A DNA stretch of 64,000 nt from Ophioderma brevispina (GCA_023653785.1 JAMKCH010084910.1:119085-183084); one strand, 5' to 3'; positions 46,211 through 59,980 are shown, counted from the first letter of the stretch. Notes: generated by a model from the sequence alone, not told the origin. A program made the numbers and translations.

Positions 46211-49200
46211 TATCACTCAGTCTTGGCGCGCTAATGAACTTACCCCGACTCTTTTACATTAGAAGAATCTTACAACCTAGCTTTTCGTTAACATATGTGA
46301 TAAAGTTTATCTTATTGGTATAGATAAAGAAAAAGTTACTCAAACTATATCAGCAGTTATTAAGGGGGAATATAATCATTGGAAGGGCTAAAAATAAAAA
46401 ATACATTAATATCAAGGGGAAAAACCTTTCTATTACTTCGATTGTTTGACAACAATCGGAGTTTCCGTTCAAAAGTTATGGTAAAAAATACAACTTCGTG
46501 AATTGGAACTTGTTTCTTGGGTTAGCGAAAATAATTGATTTTTTTGCTTTCTTGACTAATGCCCCCCACAAAACAAGTTCCTAGAGGCAATATTTTAGGT
46601 TGGTCAAATAGAATATGAACGAATGATAATAGAAAATGGTGCAAAAAGTTGGAATAACTGAATGAGCCAACAAATTCCAAATACCTAAACCAGTGTTCCC
46701 GAGCACACGTCACCCGGCACTGCTTTAGAGTTTTTGGTTTAGAGTAGGTATAATCAGTACTAATAATTATATATATAGAATAAGGTTTAGTGTGATGTTT
46801 AGACATCAATTGGGCAAAATGGCAGTGAGCAGAGTAAATTGTAATTTACACGGTCATTTGAAGTTTTTGACCTTTTAATATACACAATATGAAACTCAGA
46901 ATTGAGCCTTAAGTCGGTCTTTTTAATGTCTTTTTGTGTTTCTATGTTTTGATTTCATTGAACATGTTGAACTGAACTTTGAGACCAGAAACCTCACAGA
47001 TTTCGTTAGAAGTATAAACGACACAGTTATTGAACTGGTTATTTAAGGATTTGGATAAACCTATTTTTTGTAACAAAGGAATTTAAAATGTTGTTTTTGC
47101 TGATCAACCATCGGCTCTCCTAAATAAGCAAGAGAAAAAGGAAAGCTAAAAAGTTTGCTCTAAGCGTTCCCTTGCTTACCAGGTGGATAGATCCGCGCAA
47201 CGCAGGCGAAGCCTCTACACATTTAATAGCGGTACCCCCGTTGTTGGTGAAAACTTACTGACTTAGCGGTCTTGACAAAAAAATGAGAGCCTGAGATTTC
47301 TCCTAATCCATTCGAAATCTCCATCTGTTTTCTAAGATTATTATATAGCAAATAAAAATGCGAACAATACTTCTCAGTTTCAAAGTTCATGTCAAATTGA
47401 AACTTACTTTGTCTTCGGGCATGATTTTCTTTTCAAATTCACAAAAATGCTACTTACTCGAATGTTTACTTTAACGTTCTAGATTAAATTTTCGAGATTA
47501 TAAACGTAATTATTTTGTTAAAGATGTTAATAACCGCAATTGGCCCGGCCACGCGAGAGAAAAAAGAAAAGAAAGAAAGAGAAGCTTAACGTATCATAAA
47601 ATTTGATATGTTGATTTGAATTTCCGAAGAACGTGATTTATGCGTTATCTATTTATCGATAAACACCACGGCACAGTCTAATCGCTAGAAATCAGGCCAT
47701 ATTTGTTAGATATTGATCATGACAAAACAAAGTAGTGACGGATCTCTACCAAGTCGAGATCGGACCGCACACCAGAGAGAGACCCTATAGGCACACGGCA
47801 ATCGCACCCGCGAACTCATACTCTGCACCAATATATTTTTTTCTGTTAGCACCGGAGGGGCTTTTTATAGCAAATCGAAGGGAAGTTCACGGTGTTATTG
47901 GTTTGTTTATCTAACTCCCCGATCGGTTTTCCTAACTTTTCAACAGTCTCTCGGCTTTAATTTGACGAGTGTGATAACATTTACACATGAAAATGGCTTC
48001 TGAAAAGGCCCTCCCTTCTTTTTCTTTTATGTGGGCGGGCTAATTTGTATACACAAACCAAAAGAAGCATGAAAAGAGTGGACAAAGCTCTGTTTCCTAT
48101 GCCTAGGGTAATTCTTGTGATTTTTCTTCTCTGTTGGATTAAAAACGATATAACGAGAGGGTTTGAATAGTGCTAGGTGCTAATAAGTGAATTCTTTCAT
48201 GGCTCGTTGGATTTGTCAATTATTTTGCTTATACCTGAGACGGTGCAGGTGTTCGTCTCGGGGCCCAACGCTTGATCTCTGCCGCTACCACCTGGGGACA
48301 TACCATTTTCATGTGTAGGGGATAGCTAGTACATTCCTCAGACTAAGAGTCAATTAACATCGAAACTAATTTGTTGAACGAACTTTGATTGATCTTAATC
48401 AACGTTGCTGTATTTAGTAGTCTACTTCTTACTCTTATGAGTTAATATCCATACATAGTTATGAAAAATAGACATTTAAAAAATATAAATTTAAACACAT
48501 AAAATTCAAACAATATAACGCTACCTTTGTCATATAAATTTGTCATGCTTCTGTATTTTTCTCACCCTCAGGTAATGTAAAAGTCCAACGTAAAACTCTT
48601 TTCAATACAAGCATGTGCCCTGTTCGGTCAAGCACCCAAAATGCAACTTTTTATAGGCAATCATGAGAACAAAGTTATTGTAAATATCACACCTAATCGC
48701 TGCGATTGCTCAATTATAGGGGTTTAGCTCTTTCAATAGACTTGTATTATTATAGGCTATATTGATCTGAGCAAACATTACCGGGAGGGGGCAATACACT
48801 GAAAGCACACTGATCCGGAACCGGTGTTCTTTTCATACTTCAAATGAAACACCTTTATAGTGGATATAACTGGAACAAATTCTATAAAATATCACCAGTA
48901 GTATTTTTGTTTGTGACAGCTCCCCTTCCTTTTCTCCTTTATAACACTGTTCATACTTGATCTTCCCTGCCAGAGGATGGGGTAAACCTAGTCTAAATTG
49001 GACGACTTGGGAATAGAAATCACCACAGCTCAAGGCGAGAAAAAAAGGACGGGATTCTTCTGCGCCTAGTTTGCCTACACTCCAGCTGGGGCACGCACGT
49101 GTGGGGTAACCGTACCTTATATCAAGAAGCCTCGGGAACTTTAGGGTGATACTAGTTTTGTATTAGCCGGAACTTACCTGTCAAAATTACAAAAAATAAT

Positions 49201-50380
49201 ACCTTGAAATAAAAAAGCCGTTACAAAATCCCATTGTTCTTTTTGGTATGTTGAGCAACTTTGTTATGTTGACCTTTAACCTTTTTTATATGCATAATTT
49301 AGCATCGTATACATACGGGGTGCCCTACGACGAAGAAGTATGCATCCTATATTTTACAAGCAGCACGTAAAAACCCCACTGTGTGTCAACAAAAAAACAA
49401 TCCGGATGATCATTGGTGAAAGAGTTTTTGCTAAATAGCTTGGTAATTGTATTGTTCTTCCGTGATTTAAAAGTCATATTTTCGCCACCTTCATATAAAA
49501 GTCCACATAATAATATTAATTAATGACATATAGTACCGGAAAATGAACAAATAATGTTATGTTCATTCCTTGATAAATTGATTTTTTTTCTGAACATACT
49601 ATATGTGGACATAATACACCATGTATGCGGGCAAACAAACAAAGTTTTGATTTCAAAATCGAGCTATGACAGCAGCAATGTAACAATAAACATAGGTAAA
49701 GGTGATTGACAAAGTGTGGTGTTATTGAAAACTAGCCAATCCCGCCAGGTAGGATCGAACTGACAAGGTATGTGTAAAAATAACAAAAATACAGTGTAAA
49801 AATAACAAAGTGTGTCATTTGTGTTGAAGTTGAGCATGTAATTATTTCTAGTAGTGGTAATGACCATAGGCATTTCATCGGAGAGTTCTGTGTAGATCTT
49901 ACGTTAAGGAGAGATAGAGGAAAGGTATTGTTGTTTTATTCTTTAGGTTTATTTTTGTTGGAAATGTATGTTCGTCTTCAGCTCTTTTGACGCACTAAAC
50001 AACGTATTGATGTCATAATTTCCCAAATTAATAAAAAATACATAAGATTTTACCCAAAACTGGCGGGACTGTGTTTTTCTTTTCAATGTGAGTTTCATAT
50101 TGTCACACAATTAAACTGTGGTACTAATAAACACATTGCATGTAGCGAAATTTAATGTTATACGTCTAATTTGAAATACTAATTAATTAAACAATCGGAT
50201 TCGTAATATTTTCGTTGTTTCTTATCTTCAATGAGTTGAATAAAATATGTTCAATAGTAAAGGTTTCAAACTGTCACCTTTGAAAAAAAGATCCCGCGAG
50301 ATTTCTGTAAACATTATTTCTTTTGACCTATCACTGATATCTTTTAACTGTCATATTATGACCTTCAGCATTGATATGTT
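46210..50380. other. No recognisable gene
   Basis: No known domain or RNA. Bases 47470-48150 have a mixed composition with CGTAATTATTT, GTTTGTTTATCT and a purine run (GAGAAAAAAGAAAAGAAAG), possibly regulatory but unsupported. Confidence 0.3.
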
Positions 50381-51580
50381 TGTACTCACATACTGGAATC
50401 GCTGCATCCAACTTTAGGCATCTTTGTGAATCCATTATTGATGTCGTTATACCGATATATCAGTCGTTCTTTGTATTGATATATTTGTCACGTTTGTAGC
50501 AACACATATCTTTGCGATCGTCATTGCTCTCTCTGTATTATATTTTGATGCCAATCATTTATTTGTTTTGTACTTTCTAACCATTTGTGCCTTTGTATCC
50601 ACCATTAGTAACTTTGTATCAACAATTGGTATCGCTGTATACTGCATTGGTATATCTGCATCCACTTTAATTTCTTTGTTTTTACCATTAGTAACCCTGC
50701 ATGTATCATTATTCACCACTAGAATCTTTGTATACCATTGTATCTCCGCATCCACCATTCTATCTTTGAAAGTACCATTAGTATATTTGAATATACTGTC
50801 GATATAGTTGTATCTATCGTTAATATCTTAAAAATCACCACTGATACCTTAGTACCCACAATCTTTGTAGTAACTAACAATAGCTTTGTCATGTTTGTAG
50901 CGATCTTTGGTATCGTCGTATAGATCATTGACATTTTAGCGCCAATCAGTTTTATATACCGATGATATCAGCATTTGTATCACTTTATCCACCATAACTT
51001 TGTTTTTTATGGACCATTAGAATCTTTGCTTCAACCACTGGTACCTTTTATTAGCACCAATAATATATTGGCATCCACGATTAGATACTGGTTAGTATCT
51101 TAGTATCTGCCACTGATACGCACCATTGTTATCCTTGTATTTATCATTAGCATCTGTGTATCCACCATAAGTACCTTTATAGTCTCCATTTTCTGTCACC
51201 ACTTATATCTTTGTTTACAGCATTGGTATCTTCGTATCCGACATTAGTATCTTTGAATGTACCATTAATAAATTTGCATCTACCGTTGGTCTCTTTGTAT
51301 CCATCATTAATAAATATCTTAGTAATCACAATTGATATCGTTACAACAACCGTATGTGGTATAAACCCTGTATGTCATACTTAGTGCCTCTGTGTTCACT
51401 AATATCCTTTTTTTATCGCTAATAATAATAGCTTTTTACTTAGCCATGATATATTTTGCATATTATCATCAAATTTTGTATCCATTCATTAGTATCTTTG
51501 TATCCACCATTGGTACCTTTGTATCCACCATTGTAACAAAAAAAAAAAAAATCTGTTGAATCCATCATTGGTACTTTTTA
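50380..51580 (-). repeat. 21 bp minisatellite array, inverse orientation
   Basis: Degenerate 21-base units, approximately CCATTAGTATCTTTGTATCC plus A, run for about 1.2 kb. The clearest consecutive 21-base units lie at 50599-50665. The inverse complement of the unit (TGGATACAAAGATACTAATG) matches the unit of the 54.66-56.4 kb array, so the two arrays are the same family in opposite orientation. A 14-base A-run interrupts the right end near 51537. Confidence 0.8.
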
Positions 51581-54500
51581 ACGTACGACTTACGACTGAC
51601 TACGACTCAGTTATGCACTTGTACAAAATGTTATAGTGCACGAATGCTAACATGCATAAAATAAAATTAATCATCTTCATTTGGAGTAGATTAATGGAAG
51701 AAAAAATCTTAAAAGTTTAATATTCACTTCCATAACAAGATATAATCACTGAGTAATCCAGACTATGTCAAATTCATGTATTTTACAATTGGTATACGCA
51801 ATACGATAAATAGAGAGCGAGAGAGGGATTGGAGTACAAGAATGTACTTCAGTACCTGTTGTAATTTAAGCTCTGGTAAACACGCCCCAATCGGGGCCTT
51901 GTAGCCTATCTACACAGGTGAGTTCTTGTTAGCGTCCTGTTTTAAACCCGTGTGCATATTGGTTATTACCCGTCAAAATGTGATTAGAAAATTATTAGTT
52001 TGCTCAATTTTAAGTGAGACACAGATGTGTGCGTCTCGGACACAAAAGGTCTGTTGTTTACATAGTGTGGAAAAGAGAATAAGGGAAGTTCCCCTAGAGT
52101 AGTGTTGTCTCGTGCAAATGACCTGTAGTATAATTGCACATAAGGGGAATGGGGAATTTCAGCCCACACACAGTAACTTAGTAACGCGTGGAGACACACA
52201 CCTTTGTGTATGCATTTAGGATATAATTTATGTGAATCCATTGAGTCGCTAGCACTGCAAGGTTATGTTAACTACGCAGTGCAGTGGGGGGGACTGGTGG
52301 TGTCTGTGTGTCTATTTTAAGACTTGGGAACGTTGTGAAGTCAATATATAGTGGAGATTTGAAGAAGGACTCTCTGCCAGCAATCCACTAATAACGAGTA
52401 AGCTAAATCAGAGCTAGTTTTACTCTGCATTGAGGAGCAGACCTGTAAAGTACTAGTGCCAGATTTATAATTCCATGGGAGCAGAGTCGCTGTAATTATT
52501 CTACTGTCGTCCTTTGAAGCCAAAAGTGCTGGGAATCAAATAGGATTCCAAATTGTGGAACTAGAATCGTGGTGATTTAATCTTGGACTGATATACGGTG
52601 GAATATTAGTGTCGTCGAGGGACTTTTATAACCTTGTCGTCTTGAACTGCTGGACAAAGTTACCTTCATGACTGAGAAGATTCCCATGAATATATAATTG
52701 AAAGATTGCCAAGCGTTACTTGCAATACTGTCCATTTGGAGTCTTGCGCTGTGGGGACTATCACGTTGAAATGCAACGCTACTTTTAAGTTGAGAATAAA
52801 TAACTCCTGAGTAAGAATTAGAATTGATAAGTGTAATTTTGAATTGGATAGATAATTGTGCTTGGACATACCAATTCTTGATCCAATCTGATTAACTTGA
52901 ATCATTACACTGTTTTGGTTATATAAATTCAATCACTTGTGCACAAGCTCGTTTATTTGGGTTTTTGAAGGTATTTCTACCACTTGACGTTCCACTTAGA
53001 CATCATAACAATATCGAGAAATAACCCTTGTACTCAGCAAGATGTTTTCTTTTAATACCCCTCTAATACTACCCTTGTTATTCATCAATTGTATCTTGTA
53101 TTCACCTGTGATATACGTTGTGGCACATCATTGGTACGCTTTGCCTTGGTCCCCGTTTTTTTTTTTTTTGGTCGAAACAAAGTTTTTGCTAAAACACAAT
53201 CCAATCTCTTAAATCCTACCAATATTTGTAAATATAAAGCAAAGTTGTCAAGGAAATTGTCAAAGTCAATAAACGGGTTTAAATGTGCGGCCCTATTTTT
53301 CTTTAAATGGTACTTTAATGTCTCCTCCACCTTTGAGTTCCCGTTACATCAGATGCAGATTTGAATAAGCAGCCAAGCAGTAATGGTGACAAATTTTAAC
53401 AATTTTTTGTTTCTTTCCATATCTTCCACATATTATTTGTCCAATGAAAGGTAATTTTCAAAGGTTTTGCAGTTTTGTGGAATGAAATGATAATTTGTAC
53501 GGAATTCGAACCTTTGCAACAGTGCTGCTGCCGGCCCCCCCCACCCCCCCCAAGACAACGTATTTGGGGCTCTATACCAGATCGCGGAGAAGAAAGAGCA
53601 GAAATTTGGAAGAAACGTAAAATGTGACAAATTATCTACATTTGAATGTTTGTAAACTGTTCAAATTATGGACATGAGTAAATTATGTAATACCCGAAAT
53701 TCAAAATATAAACAAACCCTTTTTTTAAAAATGCGTAAATGAAAGTTTCAGCAAAAAAGAAGAAAATCCGGTAAAGTTTATCACGGCTGTAGTAGCTTCA
53801 TGATTTACAAATTACAGCTAGCTAGTCGCAGGGGGATTATTAGTCAAGGCATGGACGCCTTAATGCCGTTACACGACGCTTGAACGACTTCCAACTAATG
53901 TCTACAATTTTATCAACACACGGAAATCGAAAGGCATGTCACGAAAAGACCGCGAAACCTTAAACTGCAATATCTTTGTCATCATGGTCAGAGCCGTGGT
54001 CAGTTACATGAACATTTTGTGTCATTGAATTGATTCAATTACAACTGCTCCTACATAGTGCCAATAGTGAAAGTTGTGGATTAACCCGAATTGGCGCAGG
54101 TTACGTAAAATTCACGTTTTCAAAATTGGAGCTTTACCGCAACGAAAAGTTGATAAGGTTTTCAAGCTATGTTGGTGTGTGTTTGTCTATAATATATCAG
54201 TTGTCAAATACCTTTTCAAACCCATCGTACATCAAGATGGTGTTTTGACAAGTATTTTGAAACCTACCCACCCATGTGTAAAAGAAAACCCCCGCTACAA
54301 CTGTTTGACTTGCTAAAAATAATACACATAAACTGATGCGTGTCAGAATAAAAGCTAGCTAGCTGCGTACCAAACATATAATAGACTAATAAAGTCGCCT
54401 TGACAAGTTGGCGAAAAGCTGATATTGAATCTGTGGCCGCCCGTTGTTCTGTCAAATTGGTGCGTTATTGGTAAGAGTAACTCTACTTTGCCAGCCCAAT

Positions 54501-54650
54501 GGGTGGTAGAAGATGGTAACTTCATGAAGAGTTTCTGCTACGAGGGCAGTATCGCACTTTTTCTAGTAATAAGTATATACAAGTTGATAATGTATAAAAA
54601 CTTCGAATGCTATCTTCAGATAACATGTAATGCTTGAAAATATATTGTCT
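51580..54650. other. Spacer between the two minisatellite arrays
   Basis: About 3 kb with no recognised gene. A few unit-like pieces in the inverse orientation (TCATCAATTGTATCTTGTAT near 53082) suggest the left array once reached further. C-rich tracts lie at about 53536-53550. Confidence 0.35.
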
Positions 54651-54659
54651 TTGTAGGTA

Positions 54660-56430
54660 AAAGATGCTAATGACAAGTACCAAGATTCCAAGATTACATT
54701 CATTGGTTAAAAATAGCATTGATTGGTACAGAGATACTCTATAAATTTCTTAGATTAAAAAAATTGATTGCTATCAGGGACAAATCCAAGTTTAGATTAA
54801 ACATTTAAATTAAAATACATTGAAATATAAATCTAAAAGATTAAAATATTAATCTAAATTCAGATTTGTCCTCCATCTTAATCTAGGAAATTTAGTGAGT
54901 AGCATTGATGGGTACAGAAATAGCATTGATGGGTACGGATTGTTCGGTATGTAGATAGCATTGATGAGAAAAAAAGAAAACATTGAAGGATATATTGTGA
55001 GCATTGATGGGTACAAAGATAACATTGATGGGTACAGGGATAGCATTGATGGGTACAGAGAAATCATTGATGGGTACAGATATAACATAGGTGGGTACAA
55101 AGATAGCTTTGATGGTCACGAATACAGCATTGATGGGTATATAGAAAGCATTGATGGGAACAGAGATTGTATGAGATAGCATTGGTGGGTACAGAGACAC
55201 CGTTGATAGGTACAAATATAGTATCGATGGGTACATAAGTAGCATTGTTGGGTGAGATAGTATTGGTGGGTGCAGATAACATCGATGAGTACGGATATAG
55301 CATTGATGGGTATAAACATAAAAATAGCATTGATGAGTAAAACGATGCCATTGATGGGTGTATTGTGAGCATTGATGTGTACAGAGATAACATTAACATT
55401 GATAGGTACAGATATAACATTGGTGGGTAGCATTGATGGGTACAAAGACAACAGTGATGGATATAGAGAGCATTGATTGGTACAGAGATTGTATTGATTG
55501 GTACAGAGATAGCATTGGTGGGTACAAAGATACCATTGATAGGTACAAATATAGCATCGATGGGTACAGATAGTATTGATGGGTGCAGCGAAAGCATCGA
55601 TGAGTACGATATAGCATTGATGGGTATAAACATAAAGATAGCATTGATGGGTTGAGAGATAACATTGATGAGCATAGAGATAGTATTGGTGGTACAGAGA
55701 TATCATTGATGGGTACTGATATAGCATTGATGAGTACAGAAAAGGTATTGGTGGGTACAGAGATACCATTATTGCGTACAGAGATAGCATTGATGGGTAC
55801 AGAGAGAGTATGATGGGTACAGCGATACCATTGGTGAGTACAGAAGTATTGATGGAAGCAGAGAATGTGAGATATATAGTATTTATCAGTGGGTACAGAT
55901 ATAGCATTGATGAGATAGCACAGAAAATGAGAGATAGTATTGATGAGCACAGATATAGCATTGGTGAGTACATAGATAGTATTGAAGCGTACAGATATAG
56001 CATTGATGTACAGAGTTAGCCATGATGGGTGCAAACAATAACACTGTGGGGTATAAGTAATAACACTACTGGGTACGAAGCACAACGACGGTAGAAGTTC
56101 ATCGCTAGCGGTAGTGTGACAAGCATAACGATGATGTGTACAATGATACCATTAATTGGTACAAGAATAATGTATAGTTAAAATGATACACAAATGCCAA
56201 TGATTGTTTCAAGCATAATTATGGTTGGTGCAATGCATGCCATCGATGAGTACAAGCATTACGGTGTTGAGTACCGAAATACCATTTATGAGTAGAAAGC
56301 GTAAAGTTGGTGTGTATTATACAGAAATGCGTACAAGTGGTTATTAATCATGTCAGAATAATGGCTATAAAGATACCATTGATAAAATACAATGGACGAC
56401 GAGTACACTGGGACCGATAGCAATGATGGT
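54660..56430 (+). repeat. 21 bp minisatellite array
   Basis: Units close to AGCATTGATGGGTACAGAGA plus T repeat for about 1.7 kb. They are most regular at 54900-55800 and decay at both edges. Because 21 is a multiple of three and the inverse strand lacks stops, long seven-residue-periodic ORFs appear in all three minus-strand frames (up to 295 codons at 55116-56003). That is expected from the repeat and is not evidence of protein coding. The array is interrupted by a MITE at 54737-54899. Confidence 0.9.
54737..54899. mobile_element. 163 bp MITE inserted at TA inside the minisatellite
   Basis: The ends CTCTATAAATTTCTTAGATT and (inverse of the right end) CTCACTAAATTTCCTAGATT match at 17 of 20 positions. 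Further inner inverted blocks (GGACAAATC, TTTAGATTAA) pair across the centre. The left flank is GAGATA (TA at 54735-54736) and the right flank TAGCATTG (TA at 54900-54901). Removing the element and one TA restores the array phrase GAGATAGCATTG. This TA duplication is the signature of Tc1/mariner-type transposition. No transposase is encoded. Confidence 0.85.
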
Positions 56431-56434
56431 CCAA

Positions 56435-58735
56435 AATAAACAGTACCATTAATTCCTTGAGAAAGAACATCATTTACAACATTAAGAACATCTTTGTAAA
56501 ATTTGAGTTAGCCTTAAGCATAGTTGGGAATATACTCACCTTTGACTGTATGTATAGGATTACTCAATTGTTATGGGTTGTTCCGCTTTTACTCAACATT
56601 GAGTAATCCTTTTTACTCTGCATCGTTATAATATGATTTGTTCCTAATCCCCCCCCATGCATACTCAAAGAGCCTGTTTTAGTCTTGGCAGACAACGTCT
56701 GACAATTATGGAAAATCTCTTACTCTTAGAGTGGACAACAGTAAATTATTTTAACAGTATTCTCTTTCATAGATTAACAAGTGGAAAAGTATGTTTAGTA
56801 TTTTTTTTCCAAAACTGTTTGTCAAATTTTTCTGTATATTTAAATTATTAGTCCAAAACTGGGCGACTTTATAAACCCCAGCTACTTTTTCAAAAGTAGT
56901 GTATTAAAACAAACGTGTACAGGAAACAAAAAAAATTATTACAATTCTCCTCTTGACAATCCCCGAAATGAATAACATACGTCCCTCGCTTATTTCCAAC
57001 CCTTCCGGGCCCATAAACGGGAGTGAAACTGTTGGAAATTCGACGTATTCCCTGCGGTTTAACTCCCCCTTACTATGTTCCAGGTGCGTTGGAAACCAGT
57101 GGGATGCGCGCAGTGCATTTCGGGAAGGTGAAAGGGGTTGTAGTCTGTCTTGTGAAACATATTCAACCTAAAAATGTCAAATGTGCTGCACTACATGCCT
57201 TTTTTCTGACCAACCCACGAAAATGCTGGACTCAAGAGTTTGTTAGCATTCATTGTGGTAGAGAAGGCACCCAATTTAGACAAACGAGCGCTTTTAACAG
57301 GGAAAACGAATGAAAAGGTCAGTCCAAAATGCAACATTTGATATATTTTAGCTAAAAATTAACTTTAAAAATAGCTTTCAAAGATTTTGACCTCCCAGTT
57401 TTGGAACTAATATGACAAGACAACTTTTAAGGCCTATAAGACCATAATGAGTTATACACTATACGAGGAAAAAATATGATATTCATATTTGTAATTACAA
57501 TTGCCGTCAAGAAGCTATCTTTGAATCGAAATCTCGTTAAACCATAGAGGGAAATCGGGGGAAAAATAAGTTGAAAAACTCACCACATAGCATCATTTTT
57601 TCATGCTGTCATGCCCATGTATAACAATAATTTCCGTATTTTTACCATAACACCATTGTTAATAGCAATTGCACCTTTGAACATGTTTACTAAAGCTTAA
57701 GCGTGAAAGCCAGACCACAATTCACACATAGCTATTCATGTAGACTTTGACATTGACCAAATTAAATCTCGACCTGATATAAACTTTGTTTAACAGCTGT
57801 AACTCTTTCACAAACTTATGATTACTGGAACAATATGTTCCTGTACTTTGTTAAATAGTGAAACAATATCGCTTGCCAGAGGCTAAGTTTTCTCACCAAT
57901 TCTTCGGTAATTATGATAGTAAATACTGTGTTGTAGCAGTGTGACATGCAGTGGTACGAGAGCTCTAATTAAATTGTTTCAAGCATTTCTACCCCGAAGG
58001 AGGAAAGTTCTGCAAATTTTCTCAAGTTCCACAGGGGCGTATACCGGAATTTAAGGGAGTTACTGAAGGTTACGCTCCGAGGCATTGGTCACTCAAGACC
58101 TATTGAGTTTCGCCTTGGTCAATTTGGTTTGATTTTGTCTGTAATGGGCTTGTAATAGCGCTGTAAGTTATGAAATTACAAAGTAAATGAAGAAAAATTT
58201 GAGCGGCAATGAAAAACAAACATGTCATGAACTTGAGTGAAGGCATGGGCTTGTGAATGTCTGTTTATGGAACTGAGTTTTGTTTGTACACAATCATTGG
58301 ATACCAAAATAGGAGTGTCGGCCCTGGGGTCTGGACGGAAAGGCTGGGGGTTAAAATATGTCACAAATTTGTAGTTTTAAAAGAGAAAAACTAGATACAT
58401 TTAAAAATAACTGTAAGGAGTTCAAGACATGCTGTAAATTTCTCCTTCGTGTTTTTAAAGAGAACAAAATAGATTTACTAAACACTCACTGCTACCATGT
58501 GCGCGCAGTCATTCTGCTGCAGCCACCCGCCCCTTCCTGGATCCTCGGACGTTATGCACTTGGATAGGTCATCATTCTTTAAAACTTTATACTTCATAAT
58601 CATACTCACTAGCTTATCCTGTTCATTTCTCGTGACAAATATGAAGTTGCGTTTCTTCGATATCTTCGTTCATTTCTCTTCAGCAACGCGCTCCTGTCTT
58701 AGAACAGCTTGACCATCTAAATTATAGGCTAATAT
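56435..58735. other. No recognisable gene
   Basis: Short ORFs without known domains (57023-57313 and 56953-57171 overlap in different frames). A short inverted motif ATTACTCAAT/ATTGAGTAAT lies at 56560-56610. Confidence 0.35.
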
Positions 58736-58737
58736 TA

Positions 58738-58813
58738 GTTATCCCCTGTTTGTTCACGCAATACGGAAAAAATACCTCCGTAGGCCTATTGCGTAGAACA
58801 AACAGAGGATAAC
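58738..58813. repeat. 76 bp long hairpin
   Basis: GTTATCC, CTGTTTGTTC and ACGCAATA on the left pair in order with TATTGCGT, GAACAAACAG and GGATAAC on the right, around a short A-rich loop. The arms are nearly perfect. The size is that of a miRNA precursor or a tiny MITE. CACGCAATACGG from the left arm recurs at 59465-59476 and 59510-59521. Confidence 0.75.
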
Positions 58814-59888
58814 GAATTTATCATGTAGTTGATATGAATACTGCAGTGGTAAGCCTAAAGTAGATTAGATCTAAATCTGGAATAGCACAACCAGAGTTAG
58901 ATCATGGCCAAGCGATTTCCAAATAAATTAAAAAACAATTCCAGTAGGCCCTTGACATGGGCCCCTAGTGTAGGCTTATCTCTAGTATCACTATGGAGGC
59001 CTACAGTACAAACAACACAACATAACAGTCATTATAGACCACTACAGTTTTAGCTGCCATTCACATGCTTAACTAGGCACTCCGACTAGGCCTGCTAGAG
59101 TCACAGTGATCAGTATCGTTCTAGGCAGTATCACAGTATTTGAATTCTACAGAGTATGCCTAACCACAGAGACTAGGGAACTTTTAACTCACCTCTTTGA
59201 AAGACTTCCTGGCAGTGGTTACTATTTCCGGGTCATACAAAATTTCACTTTTTGAAATTTATTTCACCAAAGAACGCAGAAATAAATTACTGTATGTGGT
59301 TTTGCATTGCAGCACACACATCAGTGTGTTTGAAGAAAGGCCATGTTGAATTGTGCTTCTCAGAGGGAGGCTGGTAGAGCAGTTTCTTCGCAAATGCACA
59401 AGATCCTACACACACATAGATTTTAATGTATGTAAAATAGGGGTCTAATACCTGGTGTAACCATCACGCAATACGGGGGGAATATACATGGTAAGGTTAG
59501 CATTTCCTCCACGCAATACGGAAATGCGATTCAAGTATCCATGTCCACTAAATAATATTTGAGAGTCCTACGTTGATCCTACTTTTATTCTACTATATTT
59601 GATCACAAGCTCTTGTAAGATAGATCTATGGATTAATGTGTAACCTTTCTTCATTTCAAAATAAGAGCCACACGAACATGTACATTGCATTCAGAATCAA
59701 CTGAAATGCTGGAGAGGATATTTGTTGAACCATAACCTATTGAAGATTGATAGATTTAATTGATAGATTTAATAAATTGTACTTATTTTTTAAGATGGAG
59801 TTAAATATTTCGGAATTCCCGGTCTATTGAACCTTTGAAAAGATAAGCATAATACTGCACGAATTGTTTTGCAAAAGAGTAAACTATT
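58814..59888. other. No recognisable gene; two CACGCAATACGG repeats
   Basis: Unassigned DNA. It contains the two direct copies of CACGCAATACGG noted with the hairpin. Confidence 0.35.
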
Positions 59889-59889
59889 A

Positions 59890-59980
59890 ATTCAAGTGAA
59901 TGCAAAAGTTCAAGAACAAGAAAACCGAAATCACAGGGGCACCGGATTTGAACCGGAACCTCTCTCTGAATATACCCCCA
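59890..59980 (-). mobile_element. tRNA-Cys-derived retroposon fragment, copy 1
   Basis: On the minus strand GGTTCCGGTTCAAATCCGGT and GCCCCTGTG (T-arm and acceptor of a Cys tRNA-like head) are followed by TTTTCTTGTTCTTGAACTTT and TGCATTCAC. The same tail follows the better preserved copy at 62290-62395, which defines a shared family. The anticodon half is lost. Confidence 0.65.

Noticed and set aside
53536..53552. C-rich tract as a structured G-quadruplex element
   Set aside because: Only two C-runs of seven to nine bases are present. Four well-separated runs are not seen.
55064..56085. Minus-strand ORFs of 203, 295 and 230 codons as a repeat protein gene
   Set aside because: All three frames of the strand are open for the same simple reason: a 21 bp unit without stops. 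The array decays at its edges with no start, promoter or conserved frame.
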